Below, piece by piece: positions 1-7,657 of a stretch of DNA of 64,000 nt; positions within the stretch are counted from its first letter, which is position 1, and every line of letters begins with the position of its first letter. The DNA is from an uncultured bacterium (GTDB lineage Bacteria > Actinomycetota > Coriobacteriia > Coriobacteriales > Coriobacteriaceae): NCBI GenBank assembly GCA_905215525.1, contig CAJMQJ010000001.1:124001-188000 (forward strand), read 5' to 3'. A program made the position numbers and the translations under genes. The notes beneath the pieces are model-generated. The model worked only from the letters and a program-made list of their open reading frames with translations, made no database searches and was not told the origin of the DNA.

Positions 1-2
1 TC

Positions 3-281
3 TTTGGCAAAGCAATTGAGACGTGCGTTGAGTTTTTTGGTTTTGATCGGAACACTCCGGGCGCACGGATTTGCGGAACCGTTGTGGGCGCTACTCTGCT
101 CTTCTGCATTATCGGGCTATTTGAAGTCGCGTTTCAGTCAGGCGTTGGCGTTATCGACGGTGTGCCGTTTTTCTCGCGTTGGGTTCGCCTCGTGGTGGGC
201 GGATGGGCCTTTGTCGTTGTGGGCGGCTTGCTGTTTGATCCCTTTGTCGCGGCCATTGCCGCTAAAGTTACGGGCGAATAG
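3..281 (+). CDS. C-terminal part of a membrane protein (5' end outside window)
   Basis: The frame is open from the first bases of the window and stops at 279-281, leaving about 92 residues of a longer protein. Two hydrophobic stretches are visible, one around GTVVGATLLFCIIGLFEVAF and one around RLVVGGWAFVVVGGLLF, separated by a short polar loop. This fits the end of a polytopic inner-membrane protein. I do not recognise the family. A GTG at 84 could serve as an internal start, but no good ribosome binding site precedes it and the frame is coding-like upstream, so a truncated gene is more likely. Confidence 0.55.
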   Translation, partial: FGKAIETCVEFFGFDRNTPGARICGTVVGATLLFCIIGLFEVAFQSGVGVIDGVPFFSRWVRLVVGGWAFVVVGGLLFDPFVAAIAAKVTGE

Positions 282-402
282 CGCCAAGACCGGTCGCGTG
301 GCGAAAGCCTGATCGACTGGCAGCCAAGGCCGGCCGGGGGATTGGTCGGCCCCATTTTGCCCGTGCTACCATAAACGGACATTCGTTTGATGGGGGCTGC
401 CG

Positions 403-1101
403 TTGTCGCGCGTCTTGCAACATATGGAAATCCCGCTGCTGCTGGCGGTTCCTGCGGTGATGGCTGCAGCGTTGCTGGCAGGTATTGAGCAGGCGGCGCT
501 TGCCATGCTTGTCGTGGTGGCGCTGGTGCTTGCGCTGTTCTTTGCGGGTTACGAGGCGTCGCGCCCGGGCCTGCGCCAGATTATGCCCACGCTGGTGTTG
601 GCGGCGTTGGCCGCGGCGGGGCGCATCTTGTTTGGCCCCATTCCCGACTTTAAACCGGTGAGCGCCATCGCCATTATCGCGGGGGCGACGCTTGGTCGCC
701 GCAATGGTTTTATGGTTGGCGCGTTGGCAGCGCTGACCAGCAATTTCTTTTTTGGGCAGGGCATGTGGACGCCGTGGCAGATGTATGCCTGGGGTCTGGT
801 GGGCTATATCGGTGGCGCACTGGCGCATGCGGGCGCGTTTGACCGCGCCGATGGAACCGTGCGAATGCCGGCACTGTTGGCGTATGGCTTTGCGTCGGGC
901 TTGCTGTATGGCGTCGTGATCAACGCGTATGACATCATTGGTTTTGTACAGCCGCTTACTTGGGCGGGTGCCGTGGCGCGTCTTGCCACGGCAGTGCCGT
1001 TCGATATTACGCACGGCCTTGCGACCTGCGTGTTTTTGGCCGCCTTGTACAAGCCTTGGTGCCGTCGCATTAACCGTGTCGTCGTGAAATACGGGCTGTA
1101 G
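403..1101 (+). CDS. ECF transporter S component (substrate-binding membrane subunit)
   Basis: A 232-residue, very hydrophobic protein with about six membrane segments. The stretch AAGRILFGPIPDFKPVSAIA is the kind of conserved loop seen in S components of energy-coupling factor vitamin/micronutrient importers. GATLGRRNGFMVGALAALTSN follows, another family-typical segment. S components bind the substrate and dock on a shared EcfAAT energising module, which is not encoded here. The start is taken as TTG at 403 because a GGGGG ribosome binding site (392-396) sits six bases upstream; ATG at 424 is the alternative. The substrate cannot be told from sequence, and no recognisable riboswitch precedes the gene. 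Confidence 0.75.
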   Translation: MSRVLQHMEIPLLLAVPAVMAAALLAGIEQAALAMLVVVALVLALFFAGYEASRPGLRQIMPTLVLAALAAAGRILFGPIPDFKPVSAIAIIAGATLGRRNGFMVGALAALTSNFFFGQGMWTPWQMYAWGLVGYIGGALAHAGAFDRADGTVRMPALLAYGFASGLLYGVVINAYDIIGFVQPLTWAGAVARLATAVPFDITHGLATCVFLAALYKPWCRRINRVVVKYGL

Positions 1102-1140
1102 GGCTGGTTGCGCCGGGGCGGGAATCAATACTGCCGAAGT

Positions 1141-1308
1141 GCCATTCCAAAACTATGCCGGTTTACGGGGCTAGATTGGCGCGGGCCGACTATACCAGCA
1201 TTTTTCGAAATAGGGCACACCGTCTACCTGCGGTTTTATTATCTCGGAATTGCATATGGTTGGGGGTTCGCGATTCAGCCCCGTAAACCGGCATAGTTTT
1301 GGAATGGC
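1141..1308 (+). repeat. Long palindromic element, family 1, copy A
   Basis: Arms 1142-1172 and 1277-1307 are perfect 31-base inverted repeats (arm core ACTATGCCGGTTTACGGGG) around a 104-base loop. The loop carries the core CTACCTGCGGTTTT at 1224-1237. The same core recurs in four other elements in this window (1404-1563, 29792-29943, 30038-30197, 30290-30441). With copy B, this element fills the 536-base gap between the ECF and exonuclease genes. Confidence 0.9.
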
Positions 1309-1403
1309 CGGCTGATATGACGGGCATCGTGGCCCTCAGAGATCCAAATTGATCCATTTTCTTCCGTCCCCAGATGTCCCCAGGGAATCAGTTGACGGCG
1401 CTT

Positions 1404-1563
1404 GCCACGAAACTGGCCCATCTACTACGTTTAGCTTGATACTCCCGACCATGACCGCGTTTTATGAAAAACCGCAGGCTTTCTACCTGCGGTTTTCTTT
1501 TTGCGTTGTTCGCTGTGGTTGAGGGTGGTGGCTTAAACGTAGTAGATGGGCGTGTTTCGTGGC
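1404..1563 (+). repeat. Long palindromic element, family 1, copy B
   Basis: Arms at about 1404-1433 and 1534-1563 contain CCCATCTACTACGTTTA and its complement, unlike the arms of copy A. The loop of about 100 bases again contains CTACCTGCGGTTTT (1483-1496), here as half of an inner hairpin with 1467-1477. A spacer resembling TGATCCATTTTCTTCCGTCC occurs on both sides (about 1347 and 1588). The element ends just downstream of the exonuclease gene and might serve as its terminator. Confidence 0.85.
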
Positions 1564-1637
1564 GGATGGGTCACGTGGATACTCCCACGAGGCCCAAAAT
1601 GATTCGTTTTCCTCCGTCCCCAGGGGATCAGCTGGGG

Positions 1638-2456
1638 CTAGAGCTCTAGCGTGAGGGTGACGGGGCAGTGGTCGCTGCCAAAGATGTCGCCGCGGATGCC
1701 CGTGTCGCGCACGTTGCCGGCGATTGCGTCGCTTACCAGGAAGTAGTCGATGCGCCAACCGGCGTTGTTCTTGCGGGCATTAAAGCGGTAGCTCCACCAG
1801 CTGTAGACGCCCTCGACGTCGGGGTTTGCCGCGCGCCAGGTATCGGTAAAGCCGGCGTTGAGCAGCTCGGTAAACTTGCCGCGCTCCTCGTCCGAAAAGC
1901 CGGCGTTGCCGCGGTTGGACTTGGGGTTCTTAAGGTCGATCTCCTCGTGCGCCACGTTAAAGTCGCCGCAGGTCACGACGGGTTTGCCGGTCTCGCGCTC
2001 GAGCGCGTTCAAAAAGCCGCGGTAAGCATCGTCCCAGGCCATGCGCACGTCGATGCGGGCGAGTTCATTTTGGGCGTTGGGTGTATAGACGTCGACAAAC
2101 CAGAACTTGTCGAACTCCAGCGCGCAGACGCGGCCCTCGGTTGCGGCTTGGGCGACGAGTACGGCCGCCTCGCCCTCGCCGGCGTGGGGTAACAGCGCGT
2201 CGGCATGCAGCACGCACAGCGGTTCCTGGCGGCTAAAGACCGCAGTGCCCGAATAGCCTTTACGCTCGGCGTGGCTCCAGGTTTGGTGATAGCCGGGCAG
2301 GTCAATATCGACCTGGCCTTCTTGCAACTTGGTCTCTTGCAGCGCCAGGATATCGACGTCGAGTTCTTGCGCGATCTGGATAAAGCTCGGGTCCTTTTTG
2401 AGCACGGCGCGCAGGCCGTTGACGTTCCACGAGGCGAAAGTGTAAGTCTGAGGCAT
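1638..2456 (-). CDS. xth: Exodeoxyribonuclease III (AP endonuclease)
   Basis: A 272-residue member of the endonuclease/exonuclease/phosphatase fold. It would cleave DNA 5' of abasic sites in base-excision repair. Family motifs appear in order: SWNVNGLRA near the N terminus, LQETKLQ with the metal-binding Glu (about residue 41), CGDFNVAHEEIDL in the middle, WWSYRFNAR, GWRIDYFLVSD, and the C-terminal GSDHCPV with the catalytic His. Length and motif spacing are normal for ExoA/XthA. The start ATG at 2456 has an AAAGGA site four bases upstream. The gene is divergent from the sirtuin gene. Confidence 0.95.
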   Translation of the reverse strand: MPQTYTFASWNVNGLRAVLKKDPSFIQIAQELDVDILALQETKLQEGQVDIDLPGYHQTWSHAERKGYSGTAVFSRQEPLCVLHADALLPHAGEGEAAVLVAQAATEGRVCALEFDKFWFVDVYTPNAQNELARIDVRMAWDDAYRGFLNALERETGKPVVTCGDFNVAHEEIDLKNPKSNRGNAGFSDEERGKFTELLNAGFTDTWRAANPDVEGVYSWWSYRFNARKNNAGWRIDYFLVSDAIAGNVRDTGIRGDIFGSDHCPVTLTLEL

Positions 2457-2570
2457 GGTGTCCTTTCGACGGGGTTTGCAGGCTTAAGATTAGCGCAACA
2501 GGGGCGGGGTGGGCTCCGTGGGCGACGGCGCAATCGCAGCCGCCCCGACCAACATGGACGGAGGACAAAC

Positions 2571-3323
2571 ATGACGCAAGCGATAACAGATCCCAAGCAG
2601 GCCTCCGCGGCGTTGGCGGAGCTGTTCGACACCCACGAGCGCGTGGTTTTCTTTGGCGGCGCGGGCGTTTCCACGGCGAGTGGCATTCCCGATTTTCGCA
2701 GCGTGGACGGCCTGTATCATCAGCAGTTTGCCTATCCGCCCGAGACTATGCTCTCGCATAGCTTTTATGAGGCGCATCCGGCCGAGTTCTTCGACTTCTA
2801 CCGCACCAAGATGATTGCGCTTGGCGCCAAGCCCAACCGCTGCCACACCAAGCTGGCGGAGCTGGAGCGTGCCGGCAAGCTAAATGCCGTGGTGACGCAA
2901 AATATCGACGGCCTGCATCAGATGGCCGGCTCACAGCGCGTGTTCGAGCTGCACGGATCGGTCCATCGCAACATTTGCCAGTCGTGCGGCGCGGTCTATA
3001 GCGCCGAGTGGATTTGCTCGCGCGAGCACGAGGACGCCGCGGGCGTGCCCGTGTGCCCCGCGTGCGGTGGTCGCATCAAGCCCGATGTGGTGCTATACGA
3101 AGAGCCGCTCGACGAGCATGTGTTGACCGGTGCCGTTGTCGCCATCGCCGCGGCCGATGTCCTCATTGTAGGCGGGACCTCGCTCGTGGTGTATCCGGCG
3201 GCGGGCCATACACGCTACTTTACCGGCGATACACTGGCCATATGCAACCTTGCCCACACCGATCAGGATGCAAATGCCGACCTGCTGATTTCTTGCGACA
3301 TCGCGGCCGCGTTTGCGTTCTAG
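2571..3323 (+). CDS. cobB: NAD-dependent protein deacylase, Sir2 family
   Basis: A 250-residue sirtuin that removes acyl groups from lysines using NAD+. The Rossmann-fold motif GAGVSTASGIPDFRS lies near residues 30-45, TQNIDGLH with the NAD-contacting residues in the middle, and the catalytic His in FELHGSVH. A zinc ribbon follows with pairs CQSC and CPAC. GGTSLVVYPA and ICNLAHTDQD are the C-terminal NAD-binding parts. ATG 2571 is preceded by GGAGG. The reading frame continues open far upstream, but that part reads through the divergent xth promoter and is not family-like. Eight decades of residues around the ribbon look intact, so activity is expected. Confidence 0.93.
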   Translation: MTQAITDPKQASAALAELFDTHERVVFFGGAGVSTASGIPDFRSVDGLYHQQFAYPPETMLSHSFYEAHPAEFFDFYRTKMIALGAKPNRCHTKLAELERAGKLNAVVTQNIDGLHQMAGSQRVFELHGSVHRNICQSCGAVYSAEWICSREHEDAAGVPVCPACGGRIKPDVVLYEEPLDEHVLTGAVVAIAAADVLIVGGTSLVVYPAAGHTRYFTGDTLAICNLAHTDQDANADLLISCDIAAAFAF

Positions 3324-3418
3324 CCCGCGCGCGCGGATACAATAGAAAGACTGAGTGCAAAGCGACCCCGCCGCCAGCTCCCCAAGCTCGGCGGCGTGGG
3401 CATTTTAGGAGGATGTTC

Positions 3419-5149
3419 ATGGCGAACGACAGCAAGACATGGCGGTGCGGAAAGTATGAGCTCAGCTTTGACCGTCCGCGCATCATGGGCGTCCTCAACG
3501 TGACGCCCGATTCGTTTAGCGATGGCGGGGAGCACTTCGACCCGGACGCCGCGATCGAGTATGGCCTGACGATGCTCGACGCCGGCGCCGACATCATCGA
3601 CGTAGGCGGCGAGTCCACGCGCCCCGGCTTTACCCCGGTTAATCCCGACGAGGAGGCTCGCCGCGTGCTGCCCGTGGTGCGCGCGCTGGCCAAAGAGGGC
3701 GCCATCGTCTCGATCGACACGCGTCACGTGGCGGTTGCCAAGGCGGCCGTGCGCTGCGGCGCCTCGATCGTCAACGACGTGACCGGCTTCACCGACCCCA
3801 AGATGGTCGAGTTTGTTAAGACGAGCACCTGCGGCGTCATCGTGATGCATGCCGGCGAGGTCGCCGCGCCCGCGCGCACGCACGCAACGGTGCAGCTCGA
3901 TACCTCGGCAGCGGCGTTTGTTGCCGAGAAGGCACGCGAAGCGGCTGCCGAGGCCGCGCGCGAGGCCGAGAAGCCGGCCCGTCGCCGTCGCGGCAAGTTG
4001 CTGGGCGAGCCTAAGCCGGAGGCCAAGCTTCCGGGCGGCGTGGTGCAGCCCTCGTTGCCGTTTGGCGAACCTGAGCCCGCGACCGAGCCTGCAAGCGAGC
4101 AGGAGACGCCGGCCGCCGAGCAGGCTGCTGCTGCCGAGACCGTCGCGCCCGCGCCCGAGGCCACCGAGGCCGCATCGGAGCCCAATGACCGCCTGGCCGC
4201 CATGATGCGCCGCAGCGCCCGCCGCGAGGAAGCCTACGTGCCCACCTCGCAGCTCCGCCGCTTCACCCTGCCCGATTCGGCGCCCATCATGCGCCGCGTC
4301 ATGGGCTTTCTGTCCGACCAGGCCCGCGCGCTCATCCACGCCGGCGTGTCGCGCGACCGCATCTGCATCGATCCCGGTCCGGGCTTTGGCAAGACGGCCA
4401 ACGAGGACATCGTCATCCAGCGCGAGACTGCCAAGATGGCGTCACTGGGCTATCCGCTCATGTGCGCCGTATCGCGCAAGCGCTTTGTGGGCGCCGTCTC
4501 GGGCGTGACCGAGGCCGCCGAGCGCGATGCCGCTACGTTTGGCGTGTGCCTGGGTGCCATCCAGGCCGGTGCCAACATCGTGCGCGTGCACGACGCCGCG
4601 GGCTTTGCGCAGTTCCTGAACGGCTACTGGGCGGTTGCCAAGCCGCAGCCGCGCCGCGCGTTTGTGGCCGTGGGCTCCAACCTGGGGCATCGCTGTGACA
4701 ACATCCGCGCCGCACGCGACATGATCGCCGAGATTCCACTCACCTGCGTGTCCAACTCCTCCAAGATCTACGAGAGCGAGCCGGCCTACGAGACGCGCCA
4801 GGACGCGTTTGCCAACGCCGTCATCGAGATTAAGACCGAGCTGGCGCCGTTGGTGCTGCTCGACGAGCTCATGAAGATCGAGGCCGAGCTGGGCCGCGAC
4901 CGCTCCAAAAAGGCCAAGGCCAACGGCCCGCGCACCATCGACCTGGACCTGCTGTGGATGGACGGCGAGACCCACGGCGGCAAAAAGCTGCGCCTGCCGC
5001 ATCCGCTCATTGGCGAGCGCGACTTTGTGCTGGTGCCGCTCGAGGACCTGATGCACGACCCGGCGCGGTTCTTCCGCTATAACGGTGTCGAGGTCAAGGA
5101 ACCCGAGGATCGCGTGGGCCATATCGTGGGCGAATTGGGGCGTATGTAG
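3419..5149 (+). CDS. folP-folK: Bifunctional dihydropteroate synthase / HPPK, with large internal insertion
   Basis: A 576-residue fusion of two consecutive folate-synthesis enzymes. Residues about 1-405 are dihydropteroate synthase: NVTPDSFSDGG, IIDVGGESTRPG, SIDTRHVAVAKAA, IVNDVTG, VIVMHAGE, DPGPGFGKT and AVSRKRFVG. Residues about 410-576 are 6-hydroxymethyl-dihydropterin pyrophosphokinase: AVGSNLGHR and NGPRTIDLDLLWMD. Between VIVMHAGE (about residue 145) and the next helix (about 288) lies an Ala/Glu/Pro-rich insert of about 140 residues, absent from ordinary synthases. ATG 3419 is preferred over ATG 3413 because AGGAGG ends at 3412, directly touching the latter. The downstream gene starts at the next base after its stop, so the two are probably co-translated. 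Confidence 0.93.
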   Translation: MANDSKTWRCGKYELSFDRPRIMGVLNVTPDSFSDGGEHFDPDAAIEYGLTMLDAGADIIDVGGESTRPGFTPVNPDEEARRVLPVVRALAKEGAIVSIDTRHVAVAKAAVRCGASIVNDVTGFTDPKMVEFVKTSTCGVIVMHAGEVAAPARTHATVQLDTSAAAFVAEKAREAAAEAAREAEKPARRRRGKLLGEPKPEAKLPGGVVQPSLPFGEPEPATEPASEQETPAAEQAAAAETVAPAPEATEAASEPNDRLAAMMRRSARREEAYVPTSQLRRFTLPDSAPIMRRVMGFLSDQARALIHAGVSRDRICIDPGPGFGKTANEDIVIQRETAKMASLGYPLMCAVSRKRFVGAVSGVTEAAERDAATFGVCLGAIQAGANIVRVHDAAGFAQFLNGYWAVAKPQPRRAFVAVGSNLGHRCDNIRAARDMIAEIPLTCVSNSSKIYESEPAYETRQDAFANAVIEIKTELAPLVLLDELMKIEAELGRDRSKKAKANGPRTIDLDLLWMDGETHGGKKLRLPHPLIGERDFVLVPLEDLMHDPARFFRYNGVEVKEPEDRVGHIVGELGRM

Positions 5150-5851
5150 ATGATCGAGATGAATGCTGTTGTCGCCGGTACCGAGCTCGACGCGGCGCGT
5201 GACGCGGGCCGCGAGGGCGTGTCAGCGGGCTGGTGCGCATGGAACGCGGGCGATGCTTCGCTGACGTTTTCGCTGGTCGTGCGTCCGGATGTGAATATGC
5301 ACGCCTTCCACGGCCTGCCGTTTGTGGCCGCGATGGGCATGATGGACGCGCTCGTGGGCACGGCTTCGACGCCGGGGTTGGGCCTTGCCGGTAAGGTGGG
5401 TATCCAGTGGCCGAGCGATATCGTGTGCGGTGCGCCTGCGTTTGAGACGTCGTTCGCGCGCGTCGCCGTCAACGGCGGTGCCGGTGCCGCGGGCATGTTT
5501 GCCGCAGTGACGGTTGATATTGAGCGTGCGGCGCTGGGTGAGCTTGGCGTGGATATGGCCGACGAGGTGCTGGTCGAGGCATTGGCCACCGCCGTGCTGA
5601 CCCGCGTGGACACCTGGGCGGTTGCCGCCAACACACCACAGGGCGCTGCCGGCCCGCTGGCTCCGGTGCTGGGTGAGTACTTCGATATGGTGCCGCTGCT
5701 GGGTCGTCAGGTTGCGGCGGTGTCGCCCAACGGTTTGCCGCTTGCGGTCGGTGTGTTTGCGGGCCTGGACATCTGGGGCCGCGCGACCATCAAGACCGAT
5801 GCCGGCGAGCAGGAGTTTCCGCCCGAGGCCGTACGGATTCGCGGACTGTAA
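5150..5851 (+). CDS. Divergent biotin-protein ligase-like protein, catalytic residues missing
   Basis: A 233-residue protein with the outline of a BirA/BPL catalytic domain followed by its C-terminal SH3-like domain (NGLPLAVGVFAGLDIWGRATI... ending AVRIRGL). Family-like pieces are LTFSLVVRPD and GIQWPSDIV. However, the biotinyl-AMP loop GRGRxGR expected before LTFSL is absent. The lysine of KWPND is Gln, and the later gKxxGIL lysine segment is replaced by a sequence without it. It may therefore bind rather than attach biotin, or do something else. It starts on the base after the folP-folK stop. No HTH domain is present, so it is not a BirA repressor. Confidence 0.6.
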   Translation: MIEMNAVVAGTELDAARDAGREGVSAGWCAWNAGDASLTFSLVVRPDVNMHAFHGLPFVAAMGMMDALVGTASTPGLGLAGKVGIQWPSDIVCGAPAFETSFARVAVNGGAGAAGMFAAVTVDIERAALGELGVDMADEVLVEALATAVLTRVDTWAVAANTPQGAAGPLAPVLGEYFDMVPLLGRQVAAVSPNGLPLAVGVFAGLDIWGRATIKTDAGEQEFPPEAVRIRGL

Positions 5852-5890
5852 CGCGAGGCGCCCGCGCTCAAAGATAGCGATGACAACAAG

Positions 5891-5921
5891 ACCCTCCTCG
5901 GCTGTGCCGGGGAGGGTTTCG
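5891..5921 (+). terminator. Rho-independent terminator
   Basis: The hairpin ACCCTCCTCGGC / CCGGGGAGGGT (5891-5917) is followed by a short T-rich run. It lies about 40 bases after the biotin-ligase-like gene, which fits the end of the fol operon. Confidence 0.7.
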
Positions 5922-5948
5922 CTTGTTTGGGGAATGGGTTGCCGGCGC

Positions 5949-5991
5949 CCTATTCCTCAAAACCGAAAAATTTTCGTTTTTGAGGAATAGG
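5949..5991. repeat. Near-perfect palindrome between convergent genes
   Basis: The arms CCTATTCCTCAAAACCGAAAA and their complement meet almost without a loop, with A and T tracts in the centre. The palindrome sits between the convergent fol operon and coaX, so it could be a bidirectional terminator or a dispersed repeat. Confidence 0.7.
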
Positions 5992-6039
5992 ACCGATGCG
6001 TTGCCTAGTTCGCCGCTCGCGCTCGACTTAAACCCCGCC

Positions 6040-6813
6040 TTACCCCAGCTTCTGCATGCGGCGGTAGATTTCGCAGATGCCTTTGATGGTGAGCTGCCCG
6101 TCGACCACGTCGAAGGCATCGGTCGAATCGGCGACGATGCCGGCGAGACCGCCTGTGGCGATAACGGTGGCGTCCTCGCGGCCCAGCTCGCGCTTCATGC
6201 GAGCGACCAGGCCTTCGGCCATGGAGGCGGCGCCCATCACGGCGCCGACCTTGATGCATTCCTCGGTGTCGCGGCCGATGGCGTGCTCGGGCGCCTCGAG
6301 CGGCACGCTGGCGAGCTTGGCGGCACGGGCGGCAAGTGCGTCCATGGAGATGCGGATGCCCGGCGCGATCGCTCCGCCAATGTAATAGCCGTCCTCATCG
6401 ATGACGTCGATATTGGTCGCGGTGCCAAAGTCCACCACGATTGCCGGCGCGCCGTAGAAAGTCTCGGCCGCAACGGCGTTGGCGACGCGGTCGGCACCTA
6501 CGGCCTGGGGGCGCGCCGCGCGCAGTTTGGTCACCGCGGCCGTCTGCGGCCCGATAACGATGGCGTCTGCCGCGATGCGGTCGGCCACAGTGTGCCACTC
6601 GCGCGAGAGCTGCGGCACCACGCCGGCGAAGGCGATCGCGTCGACCGCGTCGAGCGAGAGGTCGTGCATCTTAAAGAAGCCCATCAGGCGCACATGGATC
6701 TCGTCGGCGGTATAGGAGCGGTCGGTGGGCATGCGCCACGACTGCACCAGCTCGTCTCCGTCAAACAGGCCCATGGCCGTCTGCGTGTTTCCCATATCGA
6801 TAGCGAGCAGCAT
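6040..6813 (-). CDS. coaX: Type III pantothenate kinase
   Basis: A 257-residue ASKHA-fold kinase catalysing the first step of coenzyme A synthesis, ATP-dependent phosphorylation of pantothenate. The N terminus LLAIDMGNTQTAMGLF is the phosphate-1 motif of CoaX. GADRVANAVAA and IVVDFGTATNIDVID are the pantothenate and catalytic Asp regions, and ATGGLAGIVA is the adenosine motif. Length is typical. CoaX enzymes are insensitive to CoA feedback, in contrast to CoaA. The gene stands alone, convergent with the fol operon and divergent from the tRNA gene. Confidence 0.95.
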   Translation of the reverse strand: MLLAIDMGNTQTAMGLFDGDELVQSWRMPTDRSYTADEIHVRLMGFFKMHDLSLDAVDAIAFAGVVPQLSREWHTVADRIAADAIVIGPQTAAVTKLRAARPQAVGADRVANAVAAETFYGAPAIVVDFGTATNIDVIDEDGYYIGGAIAPGIRISMDALAARAAKLASVPLEAPEHAIGRDTEECIKVGAVMGAASMAEGLVARMKRELGREDATVIATGGLAGIVADSTDAFDVVDGQLTIKGICEIYRRMQKLG

Positions 6814-6950
6814 GTCTACTCCCGGTGTCGGCGTAAAAGGACGCGTACCATTGTATACGTGCCGTCGGCGGCGCTCGGCTGCGATTCGTTCACGGCGATA
6901 TAGGCTGAGGGGTTTTAAATATGAAGGAATTATGCTCTACGAGATTTTCC

Positions 6951-6979
6951 TTGCCGTTTACCGAACTCCCACGTAATAT
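6951..6979 (+). promoter_or_regulatory. Sigma-A-type promoter of the initiator tRNA gene
   Basis: TTGCCG (6951-6956) and TAATAT (6974-6979) are separated by exactly 17 bases and lie about 30 bases before the tRNA. No growth-regulated discriminator analysis is possible by eye. Confidence 0.7.
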
Positions 6980-7010
6980 TCTTTCTTGCGCACATGAGGC
7001 GCCCAGACAT

Positions 7011-7087
7011 TGCGGGGTGGAGCAGTCTGGTAGCTCGCCGGGCTCATAACCCGGAGGTCGTAGGTTCAAATCCTGCCCCCGCGACCA
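7011..7087 (+). tRNA. Initiator tRNA-fMet (CAT)
   Basis: A 77-base cloverleaf with an encoded CCA end. The anticodon loop CTCATAA has anticodon CAT. The anticodon stem ends in the three consecutive G:C pairs (GGG/CCC) diagnostic of bacterial initiator tRNA. The D arm AGCAGTCTGGTAGCT and T arm GTAGGTTCAAATCCTGC are as in other initiators. Position 1 is T and position 72 is G, a weak wobble in place of the C1:A72 mismatch known from E. coli. Its 3' half (from 7043) is duplicated at 12185, marking integration of a mobile element. Confidence 0.95.
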
Positions 7088-7094
7088 AGAACTT
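7043..7094 (+). repeat. Attachment site, left copy (within the tRNA)
   Basis: Identical over 52 bases to 12185-12236. It starts with CTCATAACCCGGAGG in the anticodon loop and ends at AAGAACTT past the CCA. Confidence 0.92.
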
Positions 7095-7096
7095 TT

Positions 7097-7136
7097 AGCA
7101 GCTCAAAGGCATTGTTCCATTGGGCTGCTTTCTTTT
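7097..7136 (+). terminator. Hairpin after the tRNA, supplied by the element
   Basis: A ten-base stem with one wobble (AGCAGCTCAA / TTGGGCTGCT, 7097-7129) is followed by TTCTTTT. It lies inside the mobile element directly after the attachment repeat and probably replaces the tRNA's original terminator, now at 12240. Confidence 0.65.
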
Positions 7137-7657
7137 ATGTCTTCGATTTATAGCAGCGTTATAGCAGGCTTTGTAGCAAATAGCACTGCAAACTAAACTC
7201 AATTCGAGCCACGTTAATAGTTCGCTTGTTTGCCGCTGGGGTATCCCCCCATGCTCAAAGTAGGGCTATAGCCATAGGGCACCAATGACGGGAGCTAAAT
7301 TACTGCGCGTTAGGGTTTTTCGGACGGGGGTGGTCTTCTTTTAGAAGAATAAGACCGATATATTTAGAGTTTTTCGCTTTTACGCCGAGTTGGGAGTATT
7401 TCGTCTGTCTTGTAGTTAAAAGCGCCAACTTGGGTAAAGACCAACGCTCATTATTGCTGTGCTGCGGCTCTGTGGTGGCATTACAAGCGGCTTTCTTGCC
7501 CCTGCCGCTATCGGGTGCGTGTGAATTGGTCAAAGCGGCAAATATCACCATACAACAACGAAAAAGAGCGCCCGCCAACTGAATGGCAAGCGCTCTATTT
7601 TCGTTAGCCTGTTCGGCTATGGGCGAATTGATTGTAGCAGCGTTGTAGCAGGCGGTG
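7130..7657. other. Left non-coding arm of the integrative element
   Basis: About 530 bases without a convincing gene. TAGCA repeats occur at 7151, 7162, 7174 and 7181, and TGTAGCA at 7633 and 7644 (11 bases apart). These match the repeats near the integrase gene and are probable arm-type recombinase sites. The rest is AT-rich and featureless to the eye. Confidence 0.5.

Noticed and set aside
300..402. Riboswitch before the ECF S-component gene
   Set aside because: Only one weak hairpin (about 329-352) is visible and the space is too short for known vitamin riboswitches.
1141..1563. CRISPR array
   Set aside because: The repeats are inverted, long and differ in arm sequence; there is no regular short direct repeat with spacers, and no cas gene.
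7300..7578. A 92-codon minus-strand frame in the left arm of the integrative element
   Set aside because: It begins with TTG, has no clear ribosome binding site and no family-like features; it is probably chance.
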